In this document: in pieces, positions 51,931 through 64,000 of the stretch
How positions within the stretch are numbered: the first letter of the stretch is position 1
Layout: each line of letters opens with the position of its first letter
NCBI GenBank assembly: GCA_027924585.1
Contig: BSBM01000643.1
Span: 20,342,001-20,406,000, forward strand
Source: Larix kaempferi
Lineage: Eukaryota > Streptophyta > Pinopsida > Pinales > Pinaceae
Length of the DNA: 64,000 nucleotides
Direction: 5' to 3'
Position numbers and translations under genes: made by a program
The notes under the pieces: model-generated
The model's database searches: none
The model's input: only the letters and a program-made list of their open reading frames with translations
What the model was told of the DNA's origin: nothing

Positions 51931-52259
51931 GCTTGGGTTACGTGTCCTTCCTGGGAAGATTGAAAAGGTAATGCGAGTAACTAAGTTCCATACCATTCAT
52001 TTAAGGGTTCGTTCTCTTGTCGTCAGTAGGTAATGCAGATGTATTTGAACCTCTTATCTCTCTCATAATGAGGCAAGTGGTTTTCACTCTCTTTATAACA
52101 CCGATTTCATAAAATTATATTTCCTTATTTAGGGAGGTTCATGTTGAGAATCATAAACTCTTGTGCGAGCCCCTCCCTTAAACACCACATTAATCCTAAG
52201 ATCCCTACTCCTGTAATTTTATGGGGTTCATAGTTTACCAGGTTCACATTTATATTTGT

Positions 52260-52560
52260 TTCCCTTGTTTCCCACTAGGCTATTTATTGGGGTAATCCTC
52301 AGTCACATGTGGCCTTGCAGTGAACACATTGTACCCTCCTTAACTATGGGAAATCCTTGGGGATATGCTCTATCTAGTCACAATTATAGCATATTATGGG
52401 CCTGCATTACCACTATTATTTCCTCCTTCATATCCTCCTTGCACCCCTCCTTTTTTTGATACAATTTTCACCTCCTCCACCCAGAAGGAGCTCCTCTTGA
52501 ACTACTCCATCAATGCATGCATGGCATGATAGTTTTCTATGGAATGAGTGTTCACCCTAC
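52260..52560 (-). pseudogene. Gypsy-like gag zinc-knuckle remnant
   Basis: On the minus strand a Gly-rich stretch (GGVQGGYEGGNNSGN) precedes CYNCD-IEHIPKDF (52348-52391), a CX2CX4HX4C knuckle with its last Cys changed to Phe. A second decayed one lies near 52288-52330 (LQGHMTEDYP). Stops interrupt the frame. Confidence 0.5.
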
Positions 52561-55500
52561 AAAGATCATAGATAATGGTATTTGGGTCAGAAGTTTACTA
52601 CTATAGCATCATAGAGAGATGTGGGGGTGTTCGTAGGTCATGTCGATCTCATAGTATTAACTTTCTATGTTGCCTGGTAATCTAGTTGGTGGTGGCATCA
52701 GGTTAGGAGCCATAACCCAAATTATCAGTGAAGGACAATAGTTCACTGTGTGACTATCTATTATAAACATAATGCACCAAACTTTTTCCCTTCTTGCCTT
52801 GGCACAGTTCATTTCCTATATTGTTTTATATTAAGGCCAGCAACTATGATTGGATTTGAACAAGCCCATGAATCACACTAGTTGAGGGAATATCCACATT
52901 GCCTTCTCAGGTCACTCCTAGATACCCATTCATTGATTCAATCTCCATATCCTACATGAAGTCCTCTCATTGGGTGGTCCACTTTTATTGCATCAATGCT
53001 AATCTAGTCAAGGGAAGAAGACCCTAAATAAACCACTCCTTATGTTCAGTGGATTTTGTAAGATATTATGTTGATCGGGTTAAGGAAGCATTAATTTTAC
53101 TCTTATGTACTCTTGCCAATTATTTTTTTGATCTCCTTCAGCTCAGTGCAACTCATTTTTTTGAGTTTGGCCTTTGAAATCCCCCGAGGAGGTTTTCATT
53201 GTTATAATTTATTTATTCCAGGGAATACCAACCATAAAACTTATTTTATAGTATTCCAAGGTCCAATGGCGCCTATGAAAGGGTTTCTCCCTTAGGGTTT
53301 TTAATTAGCGTGATGTAGCTGGAAGATAAAGAAGCTATAGGTGTAGGTGACATAGTGACCTCACTAAAAACCTTCAAATTTCATTGCTTGAGTAAATCTA
53401 TGAAAAATCATCCTTGGACAATGGTTTCTGATATAACCTCAATCAATTTTATTAGCCATTAATGGGGTTATTTCCTCATCAATGGTACGAAGTTTAACAA
53501 AACCATTTTTTGTAGGGAAAACTACCTAGCTGGAAAGGTTGATCCCTCAATGTTTTTAAGTTCACCAATAGATTTAACTAAATCCCTCGCCTACCCTTCC
53601 CAAAGATCTCACATGAATTTTGCTAATAATCAAGAAAAAGTTCATATAGGTACATGGATACTGATGTCTATCCCTCTCTCTTGAAGTTTATGCCTATCTC
53701 TTTGATTCCTGCTCTAAACATTCAGTTCATACACCTGCACACACAGAAACAAGAAACGCCTTTCTCATTGATCAAGTATATGAGTATTCATTACAAAACT
53801 AGCATGCATTATAAAAAACATCATTACAATTTAGACAATAAATCACCATCCAAGATTCATAATAAAGTAAACAACGATAATAGATGAGAACATGAATTTG
53901 GTTGGGGAAAAAAGGTATATTTATTTAATTGCATGAACAAAGTATAGTCGTCTAAGATACCTGGTTATCGCAGACAGTACTTCCTTCTCTGTTCAATTTA
54001 TAATTTAAATTTAAAACTTTGGTCTCTGGATGTCTATTGTTTAATCTTGGTGTCAGACACTCGAAGAACTTGTGGAAAGACTAGGATTGCAGTTGCAAAA
54101 ACCCTTTATAAAGTACAAGCTCGTTGATGGTTATAAATGGTTGAGCTCCACATCGTCGATTGATTTCAGGCTCAACAGGGTCTATAAGATTCATTCCAGG
54201 GTGAACAATGGCTTTATCAATGCAGAGCAATCTATAAAGCGCATTTAGAGCTAATCAAGGCTATATTTGTTTGGTTTCTCGAGCATGGTGACCTTACTAC
54301 AGGGAAAAGGATTTAACAATTCGGCCTTGATCCAATGGATTGTGTTCCTTTTGCAACAAAGTTGAGTCCCTTGAGCACTTATTATTTTTTTTCCAAAAGG
54401 ATCAACAGACCTCGGACTAGGCCAATAACTTGTGTAAGCATTTCTCAAGCTCCCACTTATCATGGAAGACAACTTTATTAGGGGTGATATTTGATATAGT
54501 TTATTTTTACAAGACCTGGCATATGCTCGAAATTTAAGTTATTTTACAACACTTGAAAGCTATAAAACAAGTTGTGTTTAAGAATGAGGAATCCGATATA
54601 TCCTTTACATCGATTGTTTCAATTTCCATAATAGTGAATATATCATTGCAAATCCAAGCACAAGTAGATAATTGTTCATTAGGTGTTGGGCATCTAGGTC
54701 AGATTTCTTTATAACCTGGGCAAGTGTTATCACTCAATAAAATTGTCTGTGGATTTTACTTTAACACTTAACCCTAGAGGATTTGTTTTATCCTAAATAG
54801 GATTATGCAGATGCCCCTTTGATTTGGATTATGCATTGGGTTTAGCATGGATCTGGGCTTGTTTCATGCAGTAGTCTTTGTTGTAAAGCAACCTTGTTTA
54901 TTTAGTTTTTTTTTACCATCCAACCATTCCATTCCGATGATAGTAAGAGATGTTTTTTTTGAAGATGCAAGAATCCCAGTAAGTCGAGAAATAGAAGGAA
55001 AACTATGATCCATTATAAACTGATGGTATGCTCCAGAAAAGACGTCTAGGTGCGGCCTGCATCATTATGTGCATAAGGTATTCTCTAGGATAAACACAAA
55101 TTCCAGTATAATTGTAGTGTAGAAGGTGTGACTGGGTCATGTTCTACCGGAATAACCATGACAATCATCTTTCCTTATTTATCACTATAAACTTATAATG
55201 GGTCCACCTAACAAAGAATGTAATATGGTGATCGAAAGGTTATGTGATGGGATTGAAGATTGGGCTCGATGCCCAAAGTGTTTTTTTTGTTCTAATGCCC
55301 AGGTATGCTCCTCATGTAGCTGCCCTTTGGATCCGCCCTACCATTGCGCTTATTCTCCTTCCCACCTTTGTGCACTTGAAGCCTCTCGGGCTCTCCCAAG
55401 GATCATTTTCTTCTTTTTTATTGAGAATTACATCATTGAATCAATTAGAGAAGTAATAATGGTGAATATATCTCTCTCTCCTAACCATCAAAGCGACTTC

Positions 55501-56266
55501 TATCTGAGCTATTCCATTCTACTATTTCTCATAAAATTCTACAACAATCCTTTCTAATTTCTAATTAATGTTTCGAATGGAAATGTTGAATAGGGTAGTC
55601 CTAGCTTGTTGGCCTCTTATTTTGTTAATTTGATTGATACTAACACAATTATTTTATCTCTTCTAGTCTTTTGGTGTTTAGTTACAGGAAGGTATTTATG
55701 GACGAAATGCCTTCAACTTTCAAGCTTTCATCTATTTATACTTGTATGTAGCAATTCTTGTTAGTAGACTAGAATCCTATACAACCATAATATATTGTGC
55801 CATGCTATCTAAACAATATAAATCGCCACTTAGTAGTGGGAGATCTTAATTTCCAAAATAGTCATAAAATAGAAATAAAAGAACTCTATTTGAGTTAGAA
55901 TGGCTCAATTTCTTTTGTTTCTGGAATATATATACTATTTCTTGAAATATATAATTATTATTTTTTAAATATATTTGTAAATATAAATAACCATATTCTG
56001 CAATTGAAATATTAATAATAGAAAACCTAACTTGTATTTGTTTCTATTTCTGTAGGTAGTCTACAAAGATTTTGGAAATGCATTCCACACCATGGAGCTA
56101 GAAGCTTAACCTTAATATGTATGTAGCCTTGAAATTCTAAATTAAATTTTTGTTTATGTTTGAGTCCTAGATTTTGTAGTTGAATTGGTATCTTTAAGTT
56201 TTATGTAGAAGAGTTTAAATTTATGTTTGAGTTTTGTTTCTTGTAGGCCTTTAGGTTCAAGAGTTC

Positions 56267-56286
56267 GAACCAGCGCTCTAATACCA
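56267..56286 (-). other. Primer-binding site of remnant E
   Basis: Minus strand TGGTATTAGAGCGCTGGTTC lies three nt after the LTR end CACTACA at 56290. It resembles the initiator-Met primer site. Confidence 0.75.
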
Positions 56287-56289
56287 TTC

Positions 56290-59091
56290 TGTAGTGCTCT
56301 ACCTTATAGAAGGGCACTAAATTAGTCACTAGGTCAAATTCGATGTACAACACCTCATCTAAAGCTTGGTTTAATAATACTTGGAGTTTGTTTTGCATCA
56401 ACATTTTGTTATAGTTTCTATTTGTTGTGTATTTGCAGTCATATCGTAGCATTCTAAAATTTTCCATAACGAAAGATTTACAGTAGAACTAGAAATTGTG
56501 TTTCGTATGCAATTTTTCATCCATGGTTTATTTCTGCATTAATATTCATAAATGTAAATGAATAATCAAATTCATACAAGTAGAATACCTGGGTAATGTC
56601 GTGATGCAGGTAGTTACTGTAGCTCAATTAGTTCCTTCTGACTAGGCCTTGGTGACCAAACTGATAATCCACTCTGGCGACCAGCACTTATCATGTTGGC
56701 CCTAGGAAACCAACATGTTTCCTATCCCTCAGTCCCACAAACCAATAATCCAGAGAGCAAATTTCCTTAGACGTACAATTTCCATAGTTCAATAGTGAAG
56801 TTTCACAAAACCAAAATTTTCTTTGAGTTAACCCTCTCCTCTATCTTTGATTTTCCCACCTCCTCAAAGCTTCGAATTCCCCCCTCCTCGGCATTCCTCC
56901 TTTTCATAACAATACTAAGTATAATTCTCCAAAAGAAAACCAAACCCCCCTTCTCTGTGAAACCTTTCCTTTATATCCCATTTTCCTCCTCCAAACTTCA
57001 TTCTTACTCCATCGCCTTAGTCCTCTATGTTTTCGGTATTCTAAACCATTAATACAATCACACTAATCAAGGATAAAATAATGTTTAAATATGTTTGTTA
57101 GACTCCCTGTTTCTCTCGGGCAGTGAAATAATTCAATTCCAATTAAGGTTGTCCATTTGTATAGATTTCCTATTGTTTTCTTTCATTCAAGGATAAGCAT
57201 GACTTGTCTTATTTAAATGTATGAGACAAGTTAGATAGTATAGAATTTATTCCACCACTTGATCTTTAAATGTGGATAGGATAATATAATAAATACAAAC
57301 TTGACTTTACATATGGAGGATTCTCATGTCTTTATTATTCAACCAAATCTCGATTAGACAACGTTGTTTGATTTACAATTAAAGTTTAAATAATAATATA
57401 ATATGAAATATAATAATATCAACTAAAAGAATAACTTTCAATTGTTTTTAAAATAATAATATTATTCCTTTTTACTATTCACATAAAACAATCAAGATAA
57501 ATTCATCCATTTATGCAAAACCATTAAGCTATGTTTATTTGACAACAATTACAATAACAATAAGATTATGCATGTTAATAACAACAACAACATTAATAAT
57601 AATAATAATAATTGGTTTAAAGGAAAGAAAAACATAATCAAGCATAACATTAATTAATTTTAAATAAAACGCCTTCAATGGTTTAAACAATATGATAAAC
57701 ACGTTAATCATAACTATACTATTGGTGTACACTGAACAATATCTATGTTATTTACAATAACTATCTCATGCCAATTCCTAATGCATCACTTATATGTAAC
57801 TATTAACTAAACTAATTGACCTATCTATTCATATCCAAATGATTAAACAATCATTATTCGAACTCGATTAATGCACGACTGACTCTTATACGGAATAACA
57901 TTACAATCATTTAGCATTATAATTATTTATCACATCAATACTAGCATACATGTACAAGGTGTGCGTGCGTGGCCAGCGTATGCATAGATCATATATGTAC
58001 TATAAGAAAACATCACCTTGCCAATCAATATACAGTAATTGACAAAATAATAATCATTCGTGCATATAGAACAATCATACATACAAGACATGACAATCAC
58101 ATAGATATAACCAAATAAGAATACATCCAGCATAGTTGTTTCATCATCATCAATCATTAATAATTAACCAATCAAGTTATAACATCATTATACTTTAGAT
58201 TCACAATAGATAATCAATCAGATATTCTCAAGGGAAAGGTACTTACTACCACTAGCTTGGTGCCATAAACCCTCAACCCCTACTGGATAACATATCCTCC
58301 CATCCTATCCTACTTCCACATCCTCCCTATCCTTCCTCTACTAGTAATGATGTGGTGTTGGCTTCACCGACCTGGCCACATATAGAACTTGAGAGCAGTA
58401 GCATTGGCTAAACAACAGACCTAGTCTCTCCTAGCAGGCATCCAACCATCGTCATCACATGTCTGGGGAAGCGTGTATCAGCACAACTCTTCCACGACCT
58501 CGGGCATCATAAAACATAGGGTAGGAAATACCTCCATCCCTCTCAACATACTGGGTCTATACCCTATCAAAATCATGCTGTGTTGGTATCAAGATTATCA
58601 AAATGTGTCATTGTATCATCAGTTTGGGTAATAAGGTTTTCCGCATAATAAGTACTATTCCACACATCATATCAAGTATCCGACTATCCCTTAGCCCTTG
58701 TCTCTTGTGGGTTAGTATTTCTCAATCATACATTCATAGCAATTTTTGTCATTCGACCATCAATCGATCATCATCATCATTCATTTGTATACAATTTAAT
58801 CTTTCACATGTGTATATGATATTCAATAAATCAATTGACCATATCATGAAAACGGTATCCACGTACCACATCATATCATTCTCATTTTGTCTATGGAAAG
58901 CAATATAAACATATAACCGTCATCACTAAATAAAATAAATGATAATCATAACACATGGTAATAACATACAATCAGGTCCATCATTTCACGTATATAGTTT
59001 TCTTAGTCATGTCGAGTCCAACAGATAATAAGCAATAAAATATAGCATGCCCAAATTGTAGATATGTCTAATCAAAATATGGGGCATTACA
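56290..59091 (-). repeat. 5' LTR of remnant E (2.8 kb)
   Basis: On the minus strand it starts TGTAATGCCCC at 59091 and ends ACTACA at 56290, just before the primer site. AT-rich and free of genes. Only one copy is present in the window. Confidence 0.65.
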
Positions 59092-59640
59092 AGCTTGTTG
59101 TATTTGACACATTCAAGACCAGATCTATCATATGATGTTGGTGCTCTGGATAGGTACATGCAGGAGCCACATGAGTTGCATTGGAAAGCATCAAAGAGGA
59201 TCTTGCCCTATGTGCAAGGTACGAGAGAGTTTGGTATTCATTATTCTGTTGGTTCTCAACTAGATCTCATTTGTTTTACTGACTCGGACTGGGCTGGAGA
59301 CAATAGTGATAGGAAATCTACTTCAGGGTACGTATTCATGATCGGATCAGGACTGATCTGCTGGTAAAGCAAGAAGCAAGAAACACTCGCACTTTCTTTA
59401 GAACAGGAAGAGTACAGAGGGGATGCGAATGAAACTATCCAGGAAATTTGGTTGCATGGGATCTTGACAGAGTTTGGCATTCGCACTTCTCCTTCAGTAG
59501 ACCTTTTTGTGATAATCAAAGTGCCATCAGGATACCCAATGACTTAGTTTAGAAGCAAATGACCAAACATATTGATGTTCACATGCACTACATCAAGGAG
59601 CTAGTTTGCAACAAGACCATCTCACTGCAATATTGACCTA
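59092..59640 (+). pseudogene. Copia RT end and RNase H remnant of element C
   Basis: LLYLTHSRPDLSYDVGALDR, HELHWKASKRIL and YVQGTREFGIHYS are the end of the copia RT. FTDSDWAGDNSDRKSTSGYV and FMIGSGLICW are the RNase H start; its usual continuation follows a TAA (SKKQETLALS, then NETIQEIWLHGIL, CDNQSAIRIPND and KHIDVHMHYIKE). The first Asp of RNase H (FTDSDWAG) is present. It resumes about 250 codons after the RT stub ending at 51156. Confidence 0.88.
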
Positions 59641-59885
59641 CCAAGGAGATGATTGAAGACATTATCATTGTTTTTCACTCATAAGAGATTTGTTTATCTC
59701 AGATCTCTACTTGGTTTGAAATTTGTTTGAGATACCTGTTGTCCTATTTCTTAGGGGGGGTTTTCCCATGAGGTTTTCCCCATTTCCTTGGTTCATGGAT
59801 AGTTATTTTATTTTCATCATTTATTTGATTGTATGGGTGACCTTTGGTCTTAGTAACCAGATCCCAGGATGCACAAGTTTGGATT

Positions 59886-59894
59886 AAGGGGGGG
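59886..59894 (+). other. Polypurine tract of copia element C
   Basis: AAGGGGGGG directly before the 3' LTR start TGTAAGGATAATTAATA. Confidence 0.85.
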
Positions 59895-60537
59895 TGTAAG
59901 GATAATTAATACTCCATCCTTGTCCTACTTTGCATTATTTCTTTTTTCCTAGTAGTTGATGATGTCATTTCCCCCCTAGTGATCTAGGATCTATTAGCCA
60001 TCTCATGCGCCATACATGCATCATTTTAGGACCACCTGAGTCAGTTCCCTACATTTTAGGAGCCAACTCAATGTTCTAGTTCAATCCACCCGAGTTAGCT
60101 GACTCTTGTGGGGGGTTTATGCTCCAATAGCCACTGTTTTTGGTCTCATGCGCCCTTTTATGAGTGATTTGCATGCCAAAATCACTAATGCGCCACTTTT
60201 GGAATTTAACTGATTGTGTCTTCAGTTAACTGATCTTTGGTTGAGTTTAACTGACTTTGGGAGCTCCGGAGCACTGATAGAGGTGACAATTCCTATGCTA
60301 GACAGACTGAGACTCAAATTATCCTAGGTGATTCAAATTCTCTCCATTGAAACATCATTGTTGAGTATACTGATTATTGGATCATGTGACAATATTCTGT
60401 TCCTATCTGAGTTCTCATGCATGATTAATTATCTGCTCATTTTTACTGCAATTTTCACTGTAATTCATCTTTTCTGCTCATTCTTTCTCTGTGAGGTATA
60501 CTCAGCTCCATGATTTGCTATGATTTAGAATTTAAAA
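59895..60537 (+). repeat. 3' LTR of copia element C
   Basis: Matches 47486-48139. The end reads TTTAAAA where the 5' copy reads TTTCACA, so the terminal CA is mutated. Confidence 0.92.
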
Positions 60538-62163
60538 TGCTTTTCTATTTGAATGAACCTTGTTCTTGAAGCACTGTGACCGTGTATGGTGTTTGATGTA
60601 ATCCTAGACAACTATGGTATAGTTCCTCCAAGTCTACTGCTTATCTCTGTCTTGATCTTGCACATAAATCCTAATGGTGAATGGCAATGTCCCGAGGGAC
60701 CTAGGTGGTGAAGGGATTACCATTGAAACTGGTAGTGAGGTGGAGGAGAAAGTAGGTGGTGAGGAATTGAGTTTTGGCTTCTCAAATTGCTACTTGGGCT
60801 ATCCTTGAGTGCACCTCTGTTGTGGATCTGTGGCCTCAGCTCGAGGGTGGCCTGTTAAGGTGAGATATGGCTTAGAAATGCCTAAGGCTGGGTGGAACGT
60901 AGTCTGATTGATGCTAGTGGAATATTAATGATATAAGTGTTCCATTTTATGTTATTTCATATATTTATATGAATCATTTGTTATTTTATTGCACCCATGG
61001 AAGCTGAGTTGATAATTAATTGTGAAAGTGGTTTTTGTGTAAATCGATGGATGCAGATTGATGGATTTTCCTCATGGGATATTTCTTATACTTTCTACCT
61101 ATCAGATCTGATTGAAATATATGTTTATATGTTGTTATACTATTGCGCCCTATATATCTAAGTTTAACTGTGTTTATGCGTGTGAATTTCTATCTTAATG
61201 ATAAGATGTAGGTTGCTCGGTTTACTGCTTAAGATATGTTGGAAAATATTAGTTATTTCTTATATGATCTTGATAGAAAATGTAGTAATTGATTTGCATG
61301 TTTATTTTTTGTATATTAACTTGCAATTGCACCCTCTATGGATAGGTTGATCCGTGTTTGAGTTTCACAGTCGAAATTGCTAAGTTTCGACGACTAGTTT
61401 ATGGGTTTCACTGCTTAAAAATTGGATTGTTTTGATAGTTTCTTTGTAGATTCGATTATCTGATGTTGCATGGATATACATTAGTATGATAGTGTGCCAT
61501 TTGTGGCTGTAGATTGCTCTGTATGCATTTTATGCTTTTTATTTGGGACTCATAATTGGTTTTGCAAGGAATCATATGCTTACCGGATGCTCTGGTTATC
61601 AAATTGATATCTAATTGTAGATCTAATTTTCTATATGAGTTAGTCATTGTGATGGATTCTTTGTACCTATTTTTATTCATTATTGAATGGATATATATTT
61701 AATTTTCATATTTGATCCAATACGAAATGCAAAACTATTAAAGAAAGTGCCATAGATGGGATTTACGGAAGTGTCTTAATTTGCATAGTTTATCTATAGA
61801 AAATCTTGAATTGTGATAGTTTGCATAGGAATCCATAATTATGATATATAAGTGTTATTGGGATGATTATGGTCACCCATGAATGTTTTAATAATTCTAA
61901 GTTCTAAGTTTAATGAGAATGTAAATCTGGTTTAATTATCATGCTTGTACGGTCTTGGATCTGCATGAGCTTTTGGGGAGTTTTATAATTGTTTTTTTTT
62001 AAGTGTCACAATTTATTTTCATGGTTTAATATTTGTTTTATTTGGCTTGATGGATTGATGGCCTAGCCCGAGAAACCTTATTCCGTTGTACAATACCTTT
62101 ATTCAGCTTTCCTATGGGTTCACATGTGCCCGTGAGCTTGGTTTCAGGGTCGGGTACACTACA

Positions 62164-62168
62164 TGAAA
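62164..62168 (+). repeat. TSD of element B, right copy (TGAAA)
   Basis: Exact copy of 11475-11479, directly after the 3' LTR end ACTACA. Confidence 0.9.
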
Positions 62169-62179
62169 ACTACTCCAAA

Positions 62180-62460
62180 ATATTCCATGATATCCTTCTA
62201 CCTTGGCCTCATCAAGATACACTCCTTATAAACCTTCACAATAGATCACATCCTCAAAAAGATACTCATCAAGATGCACTCCTTAGAAACCTTCAAAATA
62301 AATCACATCCTCAAATACTCATCAAGATGCACTCCTTACAAACCTTCAAAATAGATCACATCCTCAAAAGATACCCATCAAGATTCACTCCTTAGAAACC
62401 TTCAACATAAGTCACATATAGATCAAGATACACTCCTTAGAAACCTCCAAGATAGATCCC
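62180..62460 (+). repeat. Minisatellite in the right flank
   Basis: 'catcaagat.cactccttaga' followed by 'aaccttca.aatagatcacat' and 'cctcaaa' repeats about five times with 45-67 bp spacing. Confidence 0.85.
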
Positions 62461-64000
62461 ATCTTCAAGAAAAGCCTCAGTCTCCAAAAGTGCGCACCTC
62501 CTAAGAGAAGAACTCAAGTGATGAATGAATGAACAAATGAGGGTGATTGCCCTCTATTTATATTATTTTTAAGTCGCCTTTATGGGCCGACCTAACATTT
62601 TTCAATATGATCCTGGCAAAGCCGACCTAGCACTTTAGTAGAGCTATTTTAACAGTTCATATCTCCACATTCTTATGGAATTAAAGGGACTTCCTTACGT
62701 CATTGGAAAAGTCTCATAATAATATTTTCAACCATTTATCATATGCTCTCATCTGAGCTAGGTCTTTAGATAAGAAAAAGGCCTTCAAAGACTGGGTATC
62801 CAAACTGGGTATCAATGACACAATATTTCCAACAATCTTCATTTTGAAATCTTCATCTTGGACATATTTTGTCTCCCATTGTTTTTTACATCAATGAAAA
62901 CAATATTTCCAACACATAGGCACCCATTGACCCCTTTCCACCCTCACTTTGTGCTTGAAGAAGAACAGTGTTTCCTAAGTTGAGCATTTGTACACATTTT
63001 TTCAGACTTGAAAGGAAACAACTTTTATAAGCTATTTCCACAATTTTAAATTTCAGGAAACTTACAAATTCAAATTACATTCAATATGGAAAAACTCATT
63101 GCATATGTAACTAGTCTTGTGTGGTGTCCTCCTCCTCAACCCAAGCCTCTCTACAATGCTTGCGCACAAAAATTAGAAGCATATCATTAATGAAAAATTA
63201 TAATTCCTACAAATAAATCCATATTTGCACGAAAACAAATTCACCAAATTTTGATCTAACCGTGGAAATCTATGGCAATGTCAAAGATTCACCATTTTGG
63301 CTAGGAGATAGAGTCGGTTGAACCTATTGATCCAAGGACAAAAACAATATATGCAATGGTGAGGGATGAAACACTGATAGAATCCACAACATTAGAAACA
63401 TTATCAATAGAGGCAATGATGGTAGATGTGGCACCAGTAGAAGCCATAATATAAGAGGAAATAAGACATGCAAGTGGATTGACACTAGAAGGGACAACCA
63501 ATGGCCTTTGAAAGTGTGATGGGGATGAGTGAAGATAAAATATAATTAGCAATTGCTGAAACAATTGGTGTCAAACTATTTAGAGGCATAAAGTCACAGT
63601 CATAAGAAAAACAAACATGTCAACAAATAGATTTAACTTGTCTAATACATGGGTGAAGGGTGCGTCGATAGAAACTCCAACATCAACACTGTAATGGGAA
63701 TGGATGTAGGACCAAAAGATCATCAAAGTGTTTGCAAGAAGGACAAGTAAGAAATCTCATTAAAGACTAAAAACACAAGGCGTGAAACTAGTTAGAATTT
63801 TCTTAAACATTGGTAAATTTAACCATATCGGTCTATTTAACATATTGTGATTAAACCATTTAAAATTAGTATCCAATACCTGTGTGGTCTAGGCCAACAT
63901 AAAACTACAATGTCAAAAGCTAGATGAATGGGTAGTATCAGAATCAACAATGTAGGTTGGCCATGAACAACATCTACCATTTACTGCAAACAACATGTTG
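62461..64000. other. Right flank, no gene recognised
   Basis: 'gccgacctaacattttt.' and 'gccgacctagcacttt' form a short duplicate at 62588-62635. An 87-codon minus-strand frame (63301-63564) is Ser/Ile-rich without a motif. Otherwise featureless. Confidence 0.4.

Larger units (their letters stand above)
51157..59091 (-). mobile_element. Remnant E: reverse-strand gypsy-like element replacing copia RT core
   Basis: Read on the minus strand it opens TGTAATGCCCCATA at 59091. A primer-binding site TGGTATTAGAGCGCTGG (56270-56286) follows an LTR ending AGAGCACTACA at 56290. Gag-like zinc knuckles lie near 52288-52391. The left edge (TGTTAAACATAG on +) does not resemble the other LTR, no second LTR is found, and the flanking 5-mers CTCAA and AGCTT do not match. 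So it is truncated or rearranged, and about 250 codons of the copia RT disappeared at the junction. No protein domain beyond gag is recognised; 52600-56200 is largely uninterpretable. Confidence 0.6.
47486..60537 (+). mobile_element. Ty1/copia element C nested in the B 3' LTR
   Basis: LTRs lie at 47486-48139 and 59895-60537, with a perfect 5 bp TSD TGCTT at 47481-47485 and 60538-60542. The primer-binding site TGGTATCAAAG (48140-48150) follows the 5' LTR, and polypurine AAGGGGGGG (59886-59894) precedes the 3' LTR. Coding order is gag, zinc knuckle, protease, integrase, RT and RNase H, the copia order. The middle of the RT is missing and occupied by remnant E. Multiple stops show it is dead. 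Confidence 0.93.
11480..62163 (+). mobile_element. LARD-like LTR retrotransposon B, host of all nested elements
   Basis: The element begins TGTAATACC, ends ACTACA, and is flanked by TGAAA on both sides. Its native parts are 11480-12321, 37700-37868 and 42162-43689 (5' LTR), 43690-46557 (internal) and 46558-47485 with 60543-62163 (3' LTR). The rest is later insertions. Without them it is about 7.95 kb, with LTRs of about 2.54 kb and an internal region lacking gag or pol. That fits a large retrotransposon derivative mobilised in trans. The LTRs differ by many substitutions and small indels, so the insertion is not recent. Junctions were verified by comparing each interrupted LTR with its uninterrupted counterpart. 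Confidence 0.9.
46558..62163 (+). repeat. 3' LTR of element B, split by copia element C
   Basis: Native parts are 46558-47485 and 60543-62163 (about 2549 bp). It starts TGTAATACCCCG directly after the polypurine tract and ends GGGTACACTACA before the TSD. It aligns throughout with copy A 1-720 and with the B 5' LTR pieces. Confidence 0.88.

Noticed and set aside
55198-55557. Cys-rich ORF (CPKCFFCSNAQVC) as a zinc-finger gene
   Set aside because: Short, lies within remnant E on the opposite strand to its gag, and continues into AT-rich sequence without a domain pattern I can name.
51157-59091. Simple single insertion of E with TSD
   Set aside because: Flanking 5-mers differ and about 250 RT codons are missing, so a rearrangement must be involved.
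63301-63564. 87-codon minus-strand ORF as a gene
   Set aside because: Low-complexity Ser/Ile/Val composition, no motif and no supporting context.

Overview
The window looks like repeat-dominated nuclear DNA of a vascular land plant with a large genome. The evidence is plant-type Ty1/copia and Ty3/gypsy elements, a 25 kb CACTA (En/Spm-type) transposon with many-intron genes, LTRs of 2.5-2.8 kb, AT-rich sequence and a long degenerate CCCTAA-like array. A gymnosperm or fern would fit the style, but nothing here fixes the species. I see no intact host gene, rRNA, tRNA gene or CRISPR array.

Most of the window resolves into one nest of transposons, read from termini, target-site duplications (TSDs) and the uninterrupted sister LTR. 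The outer element, B (11480-62163), is a non-autonomous LTR retrotransposon (LARD-like) with TSD TGAAA on both sides. Its 5' LTR is split twice: by a CACTA transposon (12322-37696, TSD AGG) and by a 4.3 kb TG...CA element D (37869-42161). Its 3' LTR is split by a copia element C (47486-60537, TSD TGCTT). C in turn carries a reverse-strand gypsy-like remnant E (51157-59091), which replaces the core of C's reverse transcriptase. Removing the insertions leaves LTRs of about 2535 and 2549 bp around a 2.87 kb internal region without coding capacity. A truncated sister copy, A, lies at 1-2986.

The CACTA element is the most interesting occupant. It has a recognisable multi-exon TNPD/Tnp2 transposase (12830-17981) and a second gene region on the same strand (about 31089-34365). 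That region begins with a SET-domain (histone-methyltransferase-like) ORF and continues, after one in-frame TGA and across plausible introns, into a Transposase_24/TNP1-like segment. Both gene regions are followed by the same 111 bp block, which contains a 7 bp hairpin. The element also holds a caulimovirid-like RNase H remnant with an adjoining unknown ORF, a 0.78 kb foldback, a 170 bp satellite between two (ATC)n tracts, and a second CACTA left end at 25881.

The left flank (2987-11474) holds a proline-rich minisatellite, the C-terminal remnant of another CACTA transposase, 2.7 kb of degenerate telomere-like repeats, an (ATC)n tract and several short tandem arrays. The right flank (62169-64000) starts with a minisatellite and has no convincing gene.
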